From: Chamaecyparis obtusa
Lineage: Eukaryota > Streptophyta > Pinopsida > Cupressales > Cupressaceae
Direction of reading: 5' to 3'
DNA length: 64,000 nucleotides
Assembly: GCA_027943335.1 (NCBI GenBank)
Contig: BSBK01007864.1
Span: 478,501-542,500 of the forward strand
Position 1 is the first letter of the stretch. Each line of letters opens with the position of its first letter. The notes beneath the pieces were generated by a model. It was not told the DNA's origin. It worked only from the letters and a program-made list of their open reading frames with translations, and searched no databases. Positions 46,007 to 55,510 of this stretch are shown one piece after another. The translations under genes were made by a program, and so were the position numbers.

Positions 46007-48313
46007 ATGATGAAGCAGCTGCAAGCTATGCAAGTTGAACTTAACAATCTTAAAAAAGAAAAGGAACCTAAAGAGTTCTCCATGGAATCTCTATACTCTT
46101 TTCCATTTAATAAAGACTTGTACATGTCACCATGCTCTCTGACAAAATGTGAGCAACGTGACAACCCTTATGATACCTCTTCCACAGAGAGTGACACATC
46201 AAGCTTTGGAGACTATGATGACTATGATGATAGACAATGTAATGATACCTATGACACCTCTGTTCCTAAGAGTCCTCCTCATCATGTGTTCTTACTTACA
46301 ACAAATGGGACGTCACATTGGATAGATCATGATGGTGATCCATATGATTCTGATTTTGAAAGAGATTTTGATAGCTTTTGTGGACAATACCTTGATTATG
46401 ATCCATCTACTACTGCTAAGGACTATAAAATGCATCGTGCTAGCTTGAAGCATCAATATTATAAGAATCCTTCTCCTAAAGACTCTCCTACTGAAAATAA
46501 AGATTATCTTCTCAAGCAAGGTCATGTTAATGTTGAACCTTTGTCTAGTGATGGTTCCCTTCCATCCCCTACTTCCTCCAATACCCATACATTTCCTAAA
46601 GCTTCCGAATCTTTCAAATCTTTCACAGAACCTTCATTCGACACAAGCCTTGATACTTTTCATGCGGTTCCCTATAGTTATCCTCCAGGGCTACCTCTTA
46701 AAGAAACTCAAGCTAACCTTCACTTGGCTACAAATAATTTCAATAATGATAAACCTAAAGATCCTAAGCCTTCATATGCTATAATCCCTACTTCAGCGAG
46801 TCCTCCACCATCTATTCCAAAGTCATCCATACAATCCCAACATGCTTCCTTGTCCTTAGAAGTGGCTCCATGTCAAGAGGACTCTAAAAATGATAAAGAA
46901 AAGAACATAAAGAAAGATCAAGATCAAGAACCCTCCATGTCATCCACTCCTTTTCCCGATGTCTCTTATTTGCTTCATGGTTCTTTTGATCCTGTACACC
47001 CTTTTTCATGCATTCCATCATGTCTTAAGTCTTCTCCTAAGCAAGATCAAGCTACTACTTACACTATTGAGCTTATTGACAATCAAAATAACCTTACTAC
47101 ACTTGCACTTTTCAAAGATGATACTTCCATTAAGGTTGTTAAAAATGGTGTTGTTACTTCCAATGTTAAGCCTATTGAAAATCAAGAGAAAAATTATACG
47201 CTTATGCTTTCCAAAGATCCTTGTCAAGATCAAAGTCTTCCATCTTCTTATTCTACCACTCCATGTTCGCTTCCACTTTCTACTCTTCCTATGTCTTTGC
47301 AAGCTTTGAACAATCCTATCAAAGAAGGTGCTCATATTCAAGATGTCCATGATTCTATTAAAAATTATAATGCTCACTCTAAAGATGCTGATATCCTTGG
47401 TTGTCATATAGATGCTGATGAACTTATTGATTATCCTTTTGCGTCTTCCACTTCCATCCTCGGACCTCTTCCACCAATACTAAGGGCTTCATGTCTGCCT
47501 TCCATCTTGGGTCCTTATGTCCTTTCACTTTCCCCTCTTAACTCTCCTAATTTTCCATCCATATTGGGTCCTTACATCCCTTCATCTCCCATCTTTCCTC
47601 AAGATCAACATAGATGCATACCCTTGAATCCTTTTCATCCACCCACCCATTTAAACCAGTCATATCCTCCTTCTTCCACAAGTCCCAAGTCTTTTGGAAG
47701 TAACTTGAATGTTCAATACAAGAAAAAGAAGCAATACAAGAATCCATCAAAAAAAGAAGATCACCATGTCTCCTCTAATAGACATGGAAACATAAAGTCA
47801 AATGAGATATCTAAGAAAAAAACTACAAGACAAGTATGGGTTCCAAAATCCATCATTAAAGACATTCTCTCCAAATTACCAAAAAGAAATGAAAAGCCTA
47901 CAACTATATGGATTCCAAAGTCTCTCTTGAAAGAGTCTGGTGTTGAGAAAAAAGTGAAGTTGACATTCAAGCTTCCAAAGACTTCCATTTCATCTCCTTC
48001 CAAAAATATTCTTCCATTCCATGTGCCTAAACCACAACCTCTGCTATCCATTCACCATATTCCTTCACGTATTCCTTCATTCACGCTTCCTCCAAGAGGA
48101 CCCTTCAAGGTGTGTATTGATGTTGATCTTGCCTTCCTTTCCATTTATTCTTTCACAATCCTTCCATTTATTGTCCTTCTACCTTATGTCATTTTTCCTC
48201 ATTTGCCTATTCCTCCTATCTTCCAACCTCACTCGCTTTACATAAAACCTTATCCTCCATTTTTCTCTTCCATCTCCCTTTCTCTATCAGCATCTTTGAG
48301 TGTATCATTTTGA
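46007..48313 (+). CDS. Intact 768-residue protein of unknown function in the LTR element
   Basis: This is the only long intact frame in the window. The frame is open from 45950, and ATG ATG at 46007 is the first Met. The N-terminus is helical and charged (MMKQLQAMQVELNNLKKEKE), then reads LYSFPFNKDLYMSPC, which recalls the leader of Tat-type gag before its capsid domain. An Asp/Tyr/Ser-rich part follows (DYDDYDDR, HDGDPYDSDFERDFDSF). Then comes a very long Pro/Ser-rich part with three SILGP repeats, and a basic part (570-680) with two WVPKSIIK/WIPKSLLK repeats. The end is hydrophobic (about 708-739), possibly a membrane segment. No CCHC knuckle, protease or polymerase motif is visible. It may be a remodelled gag or an accessory, perhaps env-like, protein; I cannot decide. 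Confidence 0.6.
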   Translation: MMKQLQAMQVELNNLKKEKEPKEFSMESLYSFPFNKDLYMSPCSLTKCEQRDNPYDTSSTESDTSSFGDYDDYDDRQCNDTYDTSVPKSPPHHVFLLTTNGTSHWIDHDGDPYDSDFERDFDSFCGQYLDYDPSTTAKDYKMHRASLKHQYYKNPSPKDSPTENKDYLLKQGHVNVEPLSSDGSLPSPTSSNTHTFPKASESFKSFTEPSFDTSLDTFHAVPYSYPPGLPLKETQANLHLATNNFNNDKPKDPKPSYAIIPTSASPPPSIPKSSIQSQHASLSLEVAPCQEDSKNDKEKNIKKDQDQEPSMSSTPFPDVSYLLHGSFDPVHPFSCIPSCLKSSPKQDQATTYTIELIDNQNNLTTLALFKDDTSIKVVKNGVVTSNVKPIENQEKNYTLMLSKDPCQDQSLPSSYSTTPCSLPLSTLPMSLQALNNPIKEGAHIQDVHDSIKNYNAHSKDADILGCHIDADELIDYPFASSTSILGPLPPILRASCLPSILGPYVLSLSPLNSPNFPSILGPYIPSSPIFPQDQHRCIPLNPFHPPTHLNQSYPPSSTSPKSFGSNLNVQYKKKKQYKNPSKKEDHHVSSNRHGNIKSNEISKKKTTRQVWVPKSIIKDILSKLPKRNEKPTTIWIPKSLLKESGVEKKVKLTFKLPKTSISSPSKNILPFHVPKPQPLLSIHHIPSRIPSFTLPPRGPFKVCIDVDLAFLSIYSFTILPFIVLLPYVIFPHLPIPPIFQPHSLYIKPYPPFFSSISLSLSASLSVSF

Positions 48314-48419
48314 ATCCTTGGCATATCATGGTTTATCCTTTCAAGGAGTATTATCTAAAAAGCTTGCCTTCTTCCAAAAATTCAAAAAAATGAAAAAAAA
48401 ATAAAAAATTGAAAATGTG

Positions 48420-48451
48420 CCATGGTGAAAACCTGGAAACAGGCACCTTGG
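48420..48451 (+). ncRNA. RNA hairpin motif 1
   Basis: Layout from outside in: CCA with TGG, GGTG (48424-48427) with CACC (48444-48447), an unpaired AAAA on the 5' side, CCTG with CAGG, and a GAAA loop (48436-48439), which is a GNRA tetraloop. It follows the stop of the 768-codon frame by 104 bases. Confidence 0.65.
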
Positions 48452-48477
48452 TAGCAAAAGTAAAGAGAAATAAATTC

Positions 48478-48516
48478 ATCCTATGGTGAAAACCACTCCC
48501 TTGTGGCACCTTGGAT
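48478..48516 (+). ncRNA. RNA hairpin motif 2
   Basis: It has the same layout as motif 1 with different pairs. The outer stem is ATCC with GGAT and the middle stem GGTG with CACC. AAAA is unpaired. The inner stem is CCAC with GTGG, and the six-base loop is TCCCTT. Relative to motif 1, the outer and inner stems have changed on both sides. Confidence 0.7.
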
Positions 48517-48523
48517 AAGTACT

Positions 48524-48552
48524 GTGATGAAAACCTGGCAATCAGGCATCAT
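48524..48552 (+). ncRNA. RNA hairpin motif 3
   Basis: The middle stem is TGATG with CATCA, where the others have GGTG with CACC: a change on both sides that keeps pairing. AAAA is unpaired, the inner stem is CCTG with CAGG, and the loop is GCAAT. Confidence 0.7.
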
Positions 48553-49090
48553 GCGTAGTTCTTCTACATATTTCATCCATTCCATCTTCTCTTTTTGATC
48601 TTGACAATGTTGATCTATACACGAATATTTGGCTATCTTGTGAGCTATCTTATGATGATCTTGCTTTCATTCCTTCCATGTTTAGCCTTCATATCCATCT
48701 TCCTCCATTCATTCTAGCCTTTCGCCATCCTTTTCCCCTTTGGTCTTGATCTAATAACAAAAAGAAAGAGTAAAACACAGTGCTATGAAGCCTCTTGACA
48801 TGTCTACTCTTTTGGACTACATCCTTTCCTTCTTTGGCATTACGCTATTGTGACATCCTATGATGGTCTTTCATTGCTTGTCCAAATGCGCTTTACATGA
48901 CAATTTTTCCCTAGCTTGAGTATTCTTGAGGAGTTTGCCCTTGAGGATTTCTTCCCTTCATTAGCTTTCATTCTCTTGTCTTCCATCTCTTCCACCAGCT
49001 TACCAATCCCTCTTGTTCTCCACCTTGCTAGACATTGGGACTGCATGATATAATCTTGCTTGGGAGTTTGCAATGGAAAAAGATGCTATC
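48553..49090. other. Pyrimidine-rich noncoding spacer
   Basis: This spacer is T/C-rich with many CCATC and TTCC words and no domain. It separates the first hairpin cluster from the pol tail. Confidence 0.5.
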
Positions 49091-49208
49091 AAGTATACCA
49101 AGTATCAAAACTAGTATCAGAACAATTATCAGAATCAGTATCAGAATCAGTATCAGAACCAGTATCAGAACTAGTATCAGAACCAGTATCAGAACAAGTA
49201 TCAAAACA
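49091..49208 (+). repeat. 12-base tandem repeat at the pol junction
   Basis: About nine units of AGTATCAGAACC and variants run without losing the 12-base period. In the frame of the pol tail they would read as a four-residue repeat (SIRT). They mark exactly the place where integrase is cut. Confidence 0.85.
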
Positions 49209-49210
49209 CC

Positions 49211-49652
49211 TACAGGGGCTACACCTTTTTCTTTAGTTTATGGGTCTAAAGCGGTACTACATATTGAGGTCAAAATCCTATCACTAAGAATCAGAATGCA
49301 TGGTCTAGTAACTGACGATGATTACAGAGTGTATAGGTTACAAGAGCTGGAACTACTAGATGAGCATAGACAAGTAGCGTATGATCATCTTAGAGTATAT
49401 CAGAAGAGAATATCTAGAGGCTACAACAAGAAAGTCAGACACAGAGAATTTCAGGTTGGCGATCTAGTCTTGAGAGAAAATCTTAAAAATCAATCCCATC
49501 GAGAACGCAAGGGGAAGTTTGAACCCAACTGGCTGGAGCCCTTTGTAATCACTTCTACTTTTGGCTCTGGTGCCTATCAACTCTCAATGACTGAAGGAGA
49601 ACAACTTTGAGAACTAATCAACGTTCTCCATCTAAAGAAATTCTACGCCTAA
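49211..49652 (+). pseudogene. C-terminal tail of gypsy integrase/pol
   Basis: It starts TGATPFSLVYGSKAVLHIEV (relatives: TGxTPFxLVYGxEAVLPxE), then has DEHRQVAYDHLRVYQKRISR, YNKKVRHREFQVGDLVLRE, and ends GAYQLSMTEGEQL, a stop at 49608-49610, and INVLHLKKFYA with the old terminal stop at 49650-49652. The catalytic core is gone. The internal stop fits CGA (Arg) changed to TGA. An open frame from 49035 joins the 12-base repeats to this tail. Confidence 0.8.
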
Positions 49653-49720
49653 GGCATTCAGTCTATGGTTAAATATCCTGAAAAAATCCTAAAAATCAGA
49701 AAAAGTCCTGAAAAAATAAA

Positions 49721-49756
49721 CATCTTGGTGAAAACCTAGCAATAGGCACCTTGATG
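49721..49756 (+). ncRNA. RNA hairpin motif 4
   Basis: The outer stem is CATC with GATG, then a TT/TT internal loop. The middle stem is GGTG with CACC, with AAAA unpaired. The inner stem is CCTA with TAGG, and the loop is GCAA, another GNRA tetraloop. All stems are perfect. Confidence 0.75.
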
Positions 49757-49842
49757 ATTCACAAAAAAATAAAAAAATATCAAAAATTCAAAAAAAAATT
49801 GAAAAATGAAAAATACAAAAAAAAGAAAAAAAAAGAAAAAGT

Positions 49843-49876
49843 GCCTTGGTGAAAACCTGGAAATGGGCACCTTGGT
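49843..49876 (+). ncRNA. RNA hairpin motif 5
   Basis: The outer stem is GCC with GGT (one wobble), then a TT/TT internal loop. The middle stem is GGTG with CACC, with AAAA unpaired. The inner stem is CCTG with TGGG (two wobble pairs), and the loop is GAAA. It is preceded by about 45 nearly pure A/G bases. Confidence 0.65.
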
Positions 49877-49896
49877 AGCAAAAATAGAATCTCTGC

Positions 49897-49932
49897 CAAG
49901 ATGGTGAAAACCTAGCAAACGGGTGCCACTTG
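49897..49932 (+). ncRNA. RNA hairpin motif 6
   Basis: The outer stem is CAAG with CTTG. The middle stem is GGTG with TGCC (two wobble pairs), with AAAA unpaired. The inner stem is CCT with GGG, with a seven-base loop that contains GCAA. It is the least regular member. Confidence 0.55.
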
Positions 49933-52050
49933 TTCCAAATGCTCCATCTATCAGTGCAATCTTGGTCTTTCCTAGCTTTCAGTCTTGCTTTAGTTTGTAC
50001 ATATCTCCCGGTTTGTTTCTGCATTTCCAGTTTTCAATAAGTCGGTCTGTACACCAATTAGCTCAAGCGTCTGTATCCTATCAATGTTTAACACTTGGGG
50101 GCAATCAATGTCATATCCTATGGTCTCCCATGTATCTTAGATGAATCATATCTAGTCAGAGTCCTTTGAAGCTTCATGTGAGTCAGTCAGTCTGTCTTGT
50201 CTCCAGAAAGGATTTTGCATCTACAACAACGCAATCAAACATCAAAACTCAACTGAAAATAATCTATGCTTTTTACATACTTTTATCTCCTTGTATGCTT
50301 ACTGATTCACATTGAGATTTTTGCATATTGTGTCCCTTCGAGCTCTTTGATGATGTCCTTTATAGGATTTAGAGAGTGATGACTAGGGGCATAATCTTTT
50401 CTTTGTCTTCTACTTGTATGTGACAATCTAACAAATTTGGAAATTTTGGATTGAAATGGTGTCCGACTATAAGAGCCTCTATCTCGAATTGGATGGCCAT
50501 GCGTACCTCGACCATTGATACTCGTATGATTCAAAGAAGTATCGATCTAACTATTTTCTTTTTGAGTGAGTTCTTTCTCCTATTGTGAACACGATCTTAC
50601 CTAAGGATGTGAATGATAAAGGGTCACTATAGGTAATTCACATGGAATTTAGAATGATCTCTTGACTGTTTGATGTGTTTGTCATGCAAAGTGTATTCAG
50701 GTCATCATGACGTTCATGTTTTGATGCTTCTACAAATTGCTATATCAAAATGGACATGATATTTAGGTCATCCTGGCGTTTATGCCTGGGTACTTATATC
50801 TAATTTGACATTCCAAAAATAAAATCAATATTCATATATCCATGGTTGTTTGACCAGTGGGGGTTGTATTGATTCTTGTGCATACAAATCAATATTCATA
50901 TGTCTATGGTTTTTTTAAGCTAGTGGGCATTGTATTGATTTATCCGGTTACCTAAAAGTTCAATGATGATAACAAATCGACACATGATCAGTGACTAGGT
51001 CCTAGGTCTTAGGTTGCATTTCATTTTGCATGTCTCTTTGCATTTTGCATGTTTGCATGATCTCACAATGGCTAAACGAACTTCAATGCTTAAACAATTC
51101 TCCACTCGCATCTTCAAATCTAACAAGAGCTGAATCTCACATGAAGGTTCCTCCAACGAAACAGCAAGTAGAATCTTTTTTCGGGATCAAAATTCAAATC
51201 TGAGATCATTCATATTATTAACTGCTCGCATAATCAACCTTCAATCATCACAGAAATCTAGTATTCAACTTAACTAATTTTATCTTACATCAAACTATCA
51301 AAATTTCAACTTGGTCAACTATGGTCAACTCATGGTTTGACCTAGTCAAACGTGGTCTTTTGGGACCTTCCAACGATGCACAATGCGTTCCTGAACATGT
51401 TTAACCACTTCTCAAATCAATTAACATGCTTTTGAACTCTCAACACTGACTTTTCTTGTCAAATTTCAATTTTAATCCCGAAGGGGGCATGGTATTGCAC
51501 ATCATTCAAAGTCTATAATCAAATTTGAAATCATATCTTTATGAAAATCATATCTTCCTCAGTAATCAAGACAACAACCACGTCTAGTTATTGATTCATC
51601 AAAAGACCTCATCACTCAGGGCAAATCTATCATCACTTGGGGCATATCAGATTCATCAAGATCCATATCAATCTGGTATCCTCCTAATCTTGTAAACTGT
51701 ATCAGTTTTTGCAACCATCAGATCATAGTGTTCTTTCCTTGGTTCTTCGGCAACTGAAGGATTTAGATGTGATACCTACTAGTTCTGCTAAGACAATCGA
51801 GTCTAGAACCGGTCACTCACTTCTTAGCAATCCTAAGGTTTGGAATCAGACGTTTTGACACTTTTTCGCAATCATAGGTTCATTCACTGCTACAGTGAAC
51901 ATTATCTTTGGTCATTCAGGACCTATTATCTTCATATCAAATCAATATCAATCAGCTTATGTCTCATATCAATTATCAATTTCGAATCAGTTTAATATCT
52001 TTATCAAACACAGACTATCTTTGAACCACTGTGCTTCACACAGTAATTCA
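49933..52050 (+). other. Trailer of the young element
   Basis: Two kilobases of noncoding sequence lie before the polypurine tract. It includes a 64-base near-tandem duplication (50821-50884 and 50885-50940, both with AAATCAATATTCATAT and TGTATTGATT). A group of four GTCAA/TTGAC words lies at 51314-51349. Variable trailers with tandem repeats are a known trait of Tat-branch elements. Confidence 0.6.
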
Positions 52051-52063
52051 AAGAGGGGCAAAA
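52051..52063 (+). promoter_or_regulatory. Polypurine tract of the young element
   Basis: AAGAGGGGCAAAA directly precedes the 3' LTR at 52064, with a single C interrupting the purines. Confidence 0.8.
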
Positions 52064-53295
52064 TGTAATACCCAAAAATGGGCTATAAGTTCATTAATCT
52101 CCTACATCTTCAATTCGAATGAAATCGACATCAAAGTCCTAATCTAAGGCACATCTAAACATCATCGAATCATAATTGATTATCTTAAATTCTGCATCGA
52201 AGAATATTCCTAGTAATATTCCTAATCATCATAATTATCTTTAATTTTATAATTATTTGGCAATAAATCACATTTATCCTAAAGTTTGATTAATTGAATA
52301 TTTTCATATTTAATTAATTAGATTTAATATCTTGCCACTTAATTGTGTAATTAAATTTAATTCTATCTATTATTAATTGTATTATTTAATTTTGACAATA
52401 AATCCAAATATCCTATGAATAATTGATTAAATTTTTATTTAATTAATTAAAGCAAGTTGTCATTATTTAATAATATAGTTTTTAATAAAAGTTTGATTAA
52501 ATAATTGATTAACCCATAAATCAATTGTTTTATTTTTAAAAGCAGTTAAGTTGGAAATAAATCACTTTATTATTAAATTAATTCATAAATAAAACATGCA
52601 CAATCATAAAAGCAGACAACTATCAATTATCAATTAAAGCTAAACTCTATTTTGAGTTAAAACTTAGCTTTTGCATGTTTTTGTGAGTTAATTATCCTTT
52701 ATTTAAAAACAACTCAAAAATCAACCTGAGTTATTTGAGTGATTTATGGCTTTTTTTTCCATGCACCTCCAAAGCCCTGGATTTCTATAAAAACAAGGCT
52801 CAGCTCTTCATAATTCATCTCTCAAATTTGCATCCAAGCATCTCATATTTTTGCACAATCACGCTAGAGAATTGGAATTGGGAGAATCAAAGCTTATTGC
52901 GAATCAAGGCTATTGTGAGATCAATTTGTTTTTGTTTTTTTACATTCATTTAGATTCTTTTTCATATCATTGTTAGATCATTTTAGCATATCAATTTCCA
53001 TATTAGCATAGATTCATATCAGTTTTTCATTATTATTGCATAGAAAATCAAAAAAATATAGATTAATTGCATTCAATTCATATCTAGATCAATTGCATTC
53101 AAATCCTTCATTTAGGTGTCGTCTAGGTCACTAATCTCGATAACAATCTGAGAACATTAATCTCACACCTACTAGAAGGCAGTAAATCACTTGGTTAAAT
53201 TAGATTTCAATTTTGCATGATTTTGATTATAGCTAACCTCTAATGTTTTACTAAAGTGTTGTGTCTATAGATCAGGTACAATTTTTACACACACA
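52064..53295 (+). mobile_element. 3' LTR of the young element
   Basis: It runs from TGTAATACCCAAAAATGGG to ...TTTTTACACACA and is followed by the CTGGG target repeat. It aligns with the 5' LTR over its whole length. Confidence 0.9.
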
Positions 53296-53300
53296 CTGGG

Positions 53301-55510
53301 ATGACAAGGCTTAAGAAAATAAACATGAAAAACATTATGGACATGGGTAAGAGTTGGAAATAGAGCTAGTCTATAAGAAAGTAGGTTGATCACTTCAAGA
53401 ATGTTAAATGGCCCCACATATCTAGCTTCAAGTTTGGAAGAATTTATAAATGAAATTGAGCTCTTATGAGGCTAGACTCTTTAGAAAAAAATTTCCCCTA
53501 CTAAGAATTTTCTGAAGGTTTTGTTTTAATTAGCATAGATTTTTTGTCTATCAATCACTTTTTTTAATCTACCTTTGATCATTTTTATTTTCTCTTCCAT
53601 CTCCTTGAACATATCTTGACCAATAACCACCCTATTCTTCACTCTATCCTAGTTGATGGGAGTACGAAAATTCCTCCTACCTCAAAAGGTGTCATTACCA
53701 AGGATGCATGATGGGAATTATTGTATGTGAATTCAACTAGGGAAGGTACTCTTTCCACTTATATTGTTGATCCATACAATACATCGTGAGAAAATCCTTT
53801 ACAACCCAATTCACTTTCCCTATCTTATCATCAGTGTGTGGATGATAGCTTGTATTGAAATTCACTTTTTGTCCCCAATGCAACATTCAAGGTTGTCCAA
53901 AATCTTAACGTCATCCTTGTGTCTCTATCAGAGATATTGGTTTCAGGAACACCATGAAATCTAAATATCTCTTGAAATTTTTTATTTTCCAAGGTTAAAG
54001 ATATGTTTTAAGGTTTCCTGTTATAAAATGTGTTACCTTATAGGTTAATTTGTCCACAACTACCAATATGACATCATGTTAGTTCCTAGTCATGCATAAT
54101 CCCTAAATAAAATCCATGTTAATAACTTGCCACTTTCATTTTGGTACATCATTTGGGTATAAAAAAACCTATGGGATGGATATGCTCAGCCTTGATTCAT
54201 TGATAGTTTAAAAAGTGGTTCACATATGTAATAACATCTATTTGAAGTCCTAGCCAAAATTATAATGGTCTCATGTCAACTACAATTTTATTGACACCAG
54301 GATTCCCTAAATAAGGTGTGTTATGCATCTCATCTAGGATTAACTTCCTCAACCCTTCTCAATTATGAATATACATTCTACCTTGGTATTTGAAAATTCT
54401 ATCTTGATCAAAAGTATATCCATCAAAGAAGTAATCAGATGGATCTTCTTCTAAGGTTGATTTGACTAATTCATAATGCTCATCGTCCTAAATATTATGC
54501 AATACATGTTGCCTTAAGCTAGTCCACATGGTGGATATAACTAATATATGTCTTCTCCTACTGAGGACATCAACTACCCTATCTTCCTTACCTTTTATAT
54601 ATTCAATCCTAAAATCATACTCACTCTAAGGAACTCAAGCCATCATCTCTGACAAGCATTAATATTTGGTTGTGTAGAAATGTACTTGAGTCATCAGTGA
54701 TTAGTTTTCAACTCAAATGGATTACTTAGAAGGTAATGTCTCTACATCTATAATGCATGCACTATTTCAACTAGCTCCAAATCATGTGGTAGATAATTGA
54801 TTTTATACTATTTTAATTTCCTAGACTCATATGCCACCACTTGACTATTTTGCATTAAAACTCCTCTGATTCCTTCACCTAATTCATCTATAATAATTGT
54901 AAATTATCCATTGGGATCATGAATAGTCAAAATAGGAGCTGAAGTAAGCTTCTTCTTTAGAATTTGAAAATATTTTTCATACTTATCTGTCCACTCAAAT
55001 TTCCTCCCTTTCTTCTGAAGAGAAGTGATTCATGAAGCAATTTTGGATAATCCCTCTACAAACATCCAGTAGTATCCAGATAGTCTCATGAAAATTTGGA
55101 CCTCTTTGACATTATTAGGAATAGGCCATTCTACTTTTTCTTTGATCTTATCAGGGTATATGGAAACTTTTTTTTCTAATATAATATGACCCAAGTAGTG
55201 TACTTTATTTTGATAAAAGGTACACTTGGATAGTTTTCCATATAAATTATGATCTTTCAAATGCTTTTAAACTATCATGAGATGTTTATCATGCTCCTCC
55301 AATGACTTAGAATAGAATAAGATATCATCAATAAAGATCAACACAAAATCATCAAGGCAATCTCTTAATACATTGTTCATCAAATTTTAAAAAGTAAGAG
55401 GTGCATTCATTAATCCAAAAGGTAACACCAAAAATTCATAATGTCCATACCAATTTCTAAATGTGGTCTTTGGTATATCCTCCTCCTTAATTTGGAGTTG
55501 ATAGTACTGT
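53301..55510 (-). pseudogene. Chromodomain gypsy pol: RT, RNase H, integrase
   Basis: Read leftwards, RT starts at about 55510 ([28 protein letters not shown], then the catalytic FIDDILFYSKS at about 55340-55305, thumb 55260-55030). RNase H is at 55020-54640 (GVLMQNSQVVAYESRKLK, HALQM.RHYLLSNPFELKT). Integrase is at about 54560-53301 (SDRDTRMTLRFW with the second catalytic Asp, MYCMDQQYKWKEYL), ending LFPTLTHVHNVFHV. The chromodomain continues at 42107-41805. Stops and shifts abound. The RT fingers and everything before them are missing. Confidence 0.8.

Larger units (their letters stand above)
42108..53295 (+). mobile_element. Young non-autonomous gypsy-type LTR element, 11.2 kb
   Basis: It has LTRs of 1229 and 1232 bases, about 98% identical, with matching CTGGG target repeats, a primer site, a polypurine tract, an intact 768-codon frame (46007-48313) and a pol tail (49211-49652). 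Protease, reverse transcriptase, RNase H and the catalytic part of integrase are absent. The leader (43353-46006) and trailer (49653-52050) are long. The pol tail and the primer region TGGCACCCACCGTGGGG place its ancestor in the Tat-like gypsy branch. It must have moved with enzymes from relatives, and recently, given the LTR identity. Confidence 0.9.

Noticed and set aside
47018..47407. A 129-codon minus-strand frame, and similar frames at 46313-46588 and 47761-48051
   Set aside because: All lie opposite the 768-codon plus-strand frame, with compositions that mirror it; no domain seen.
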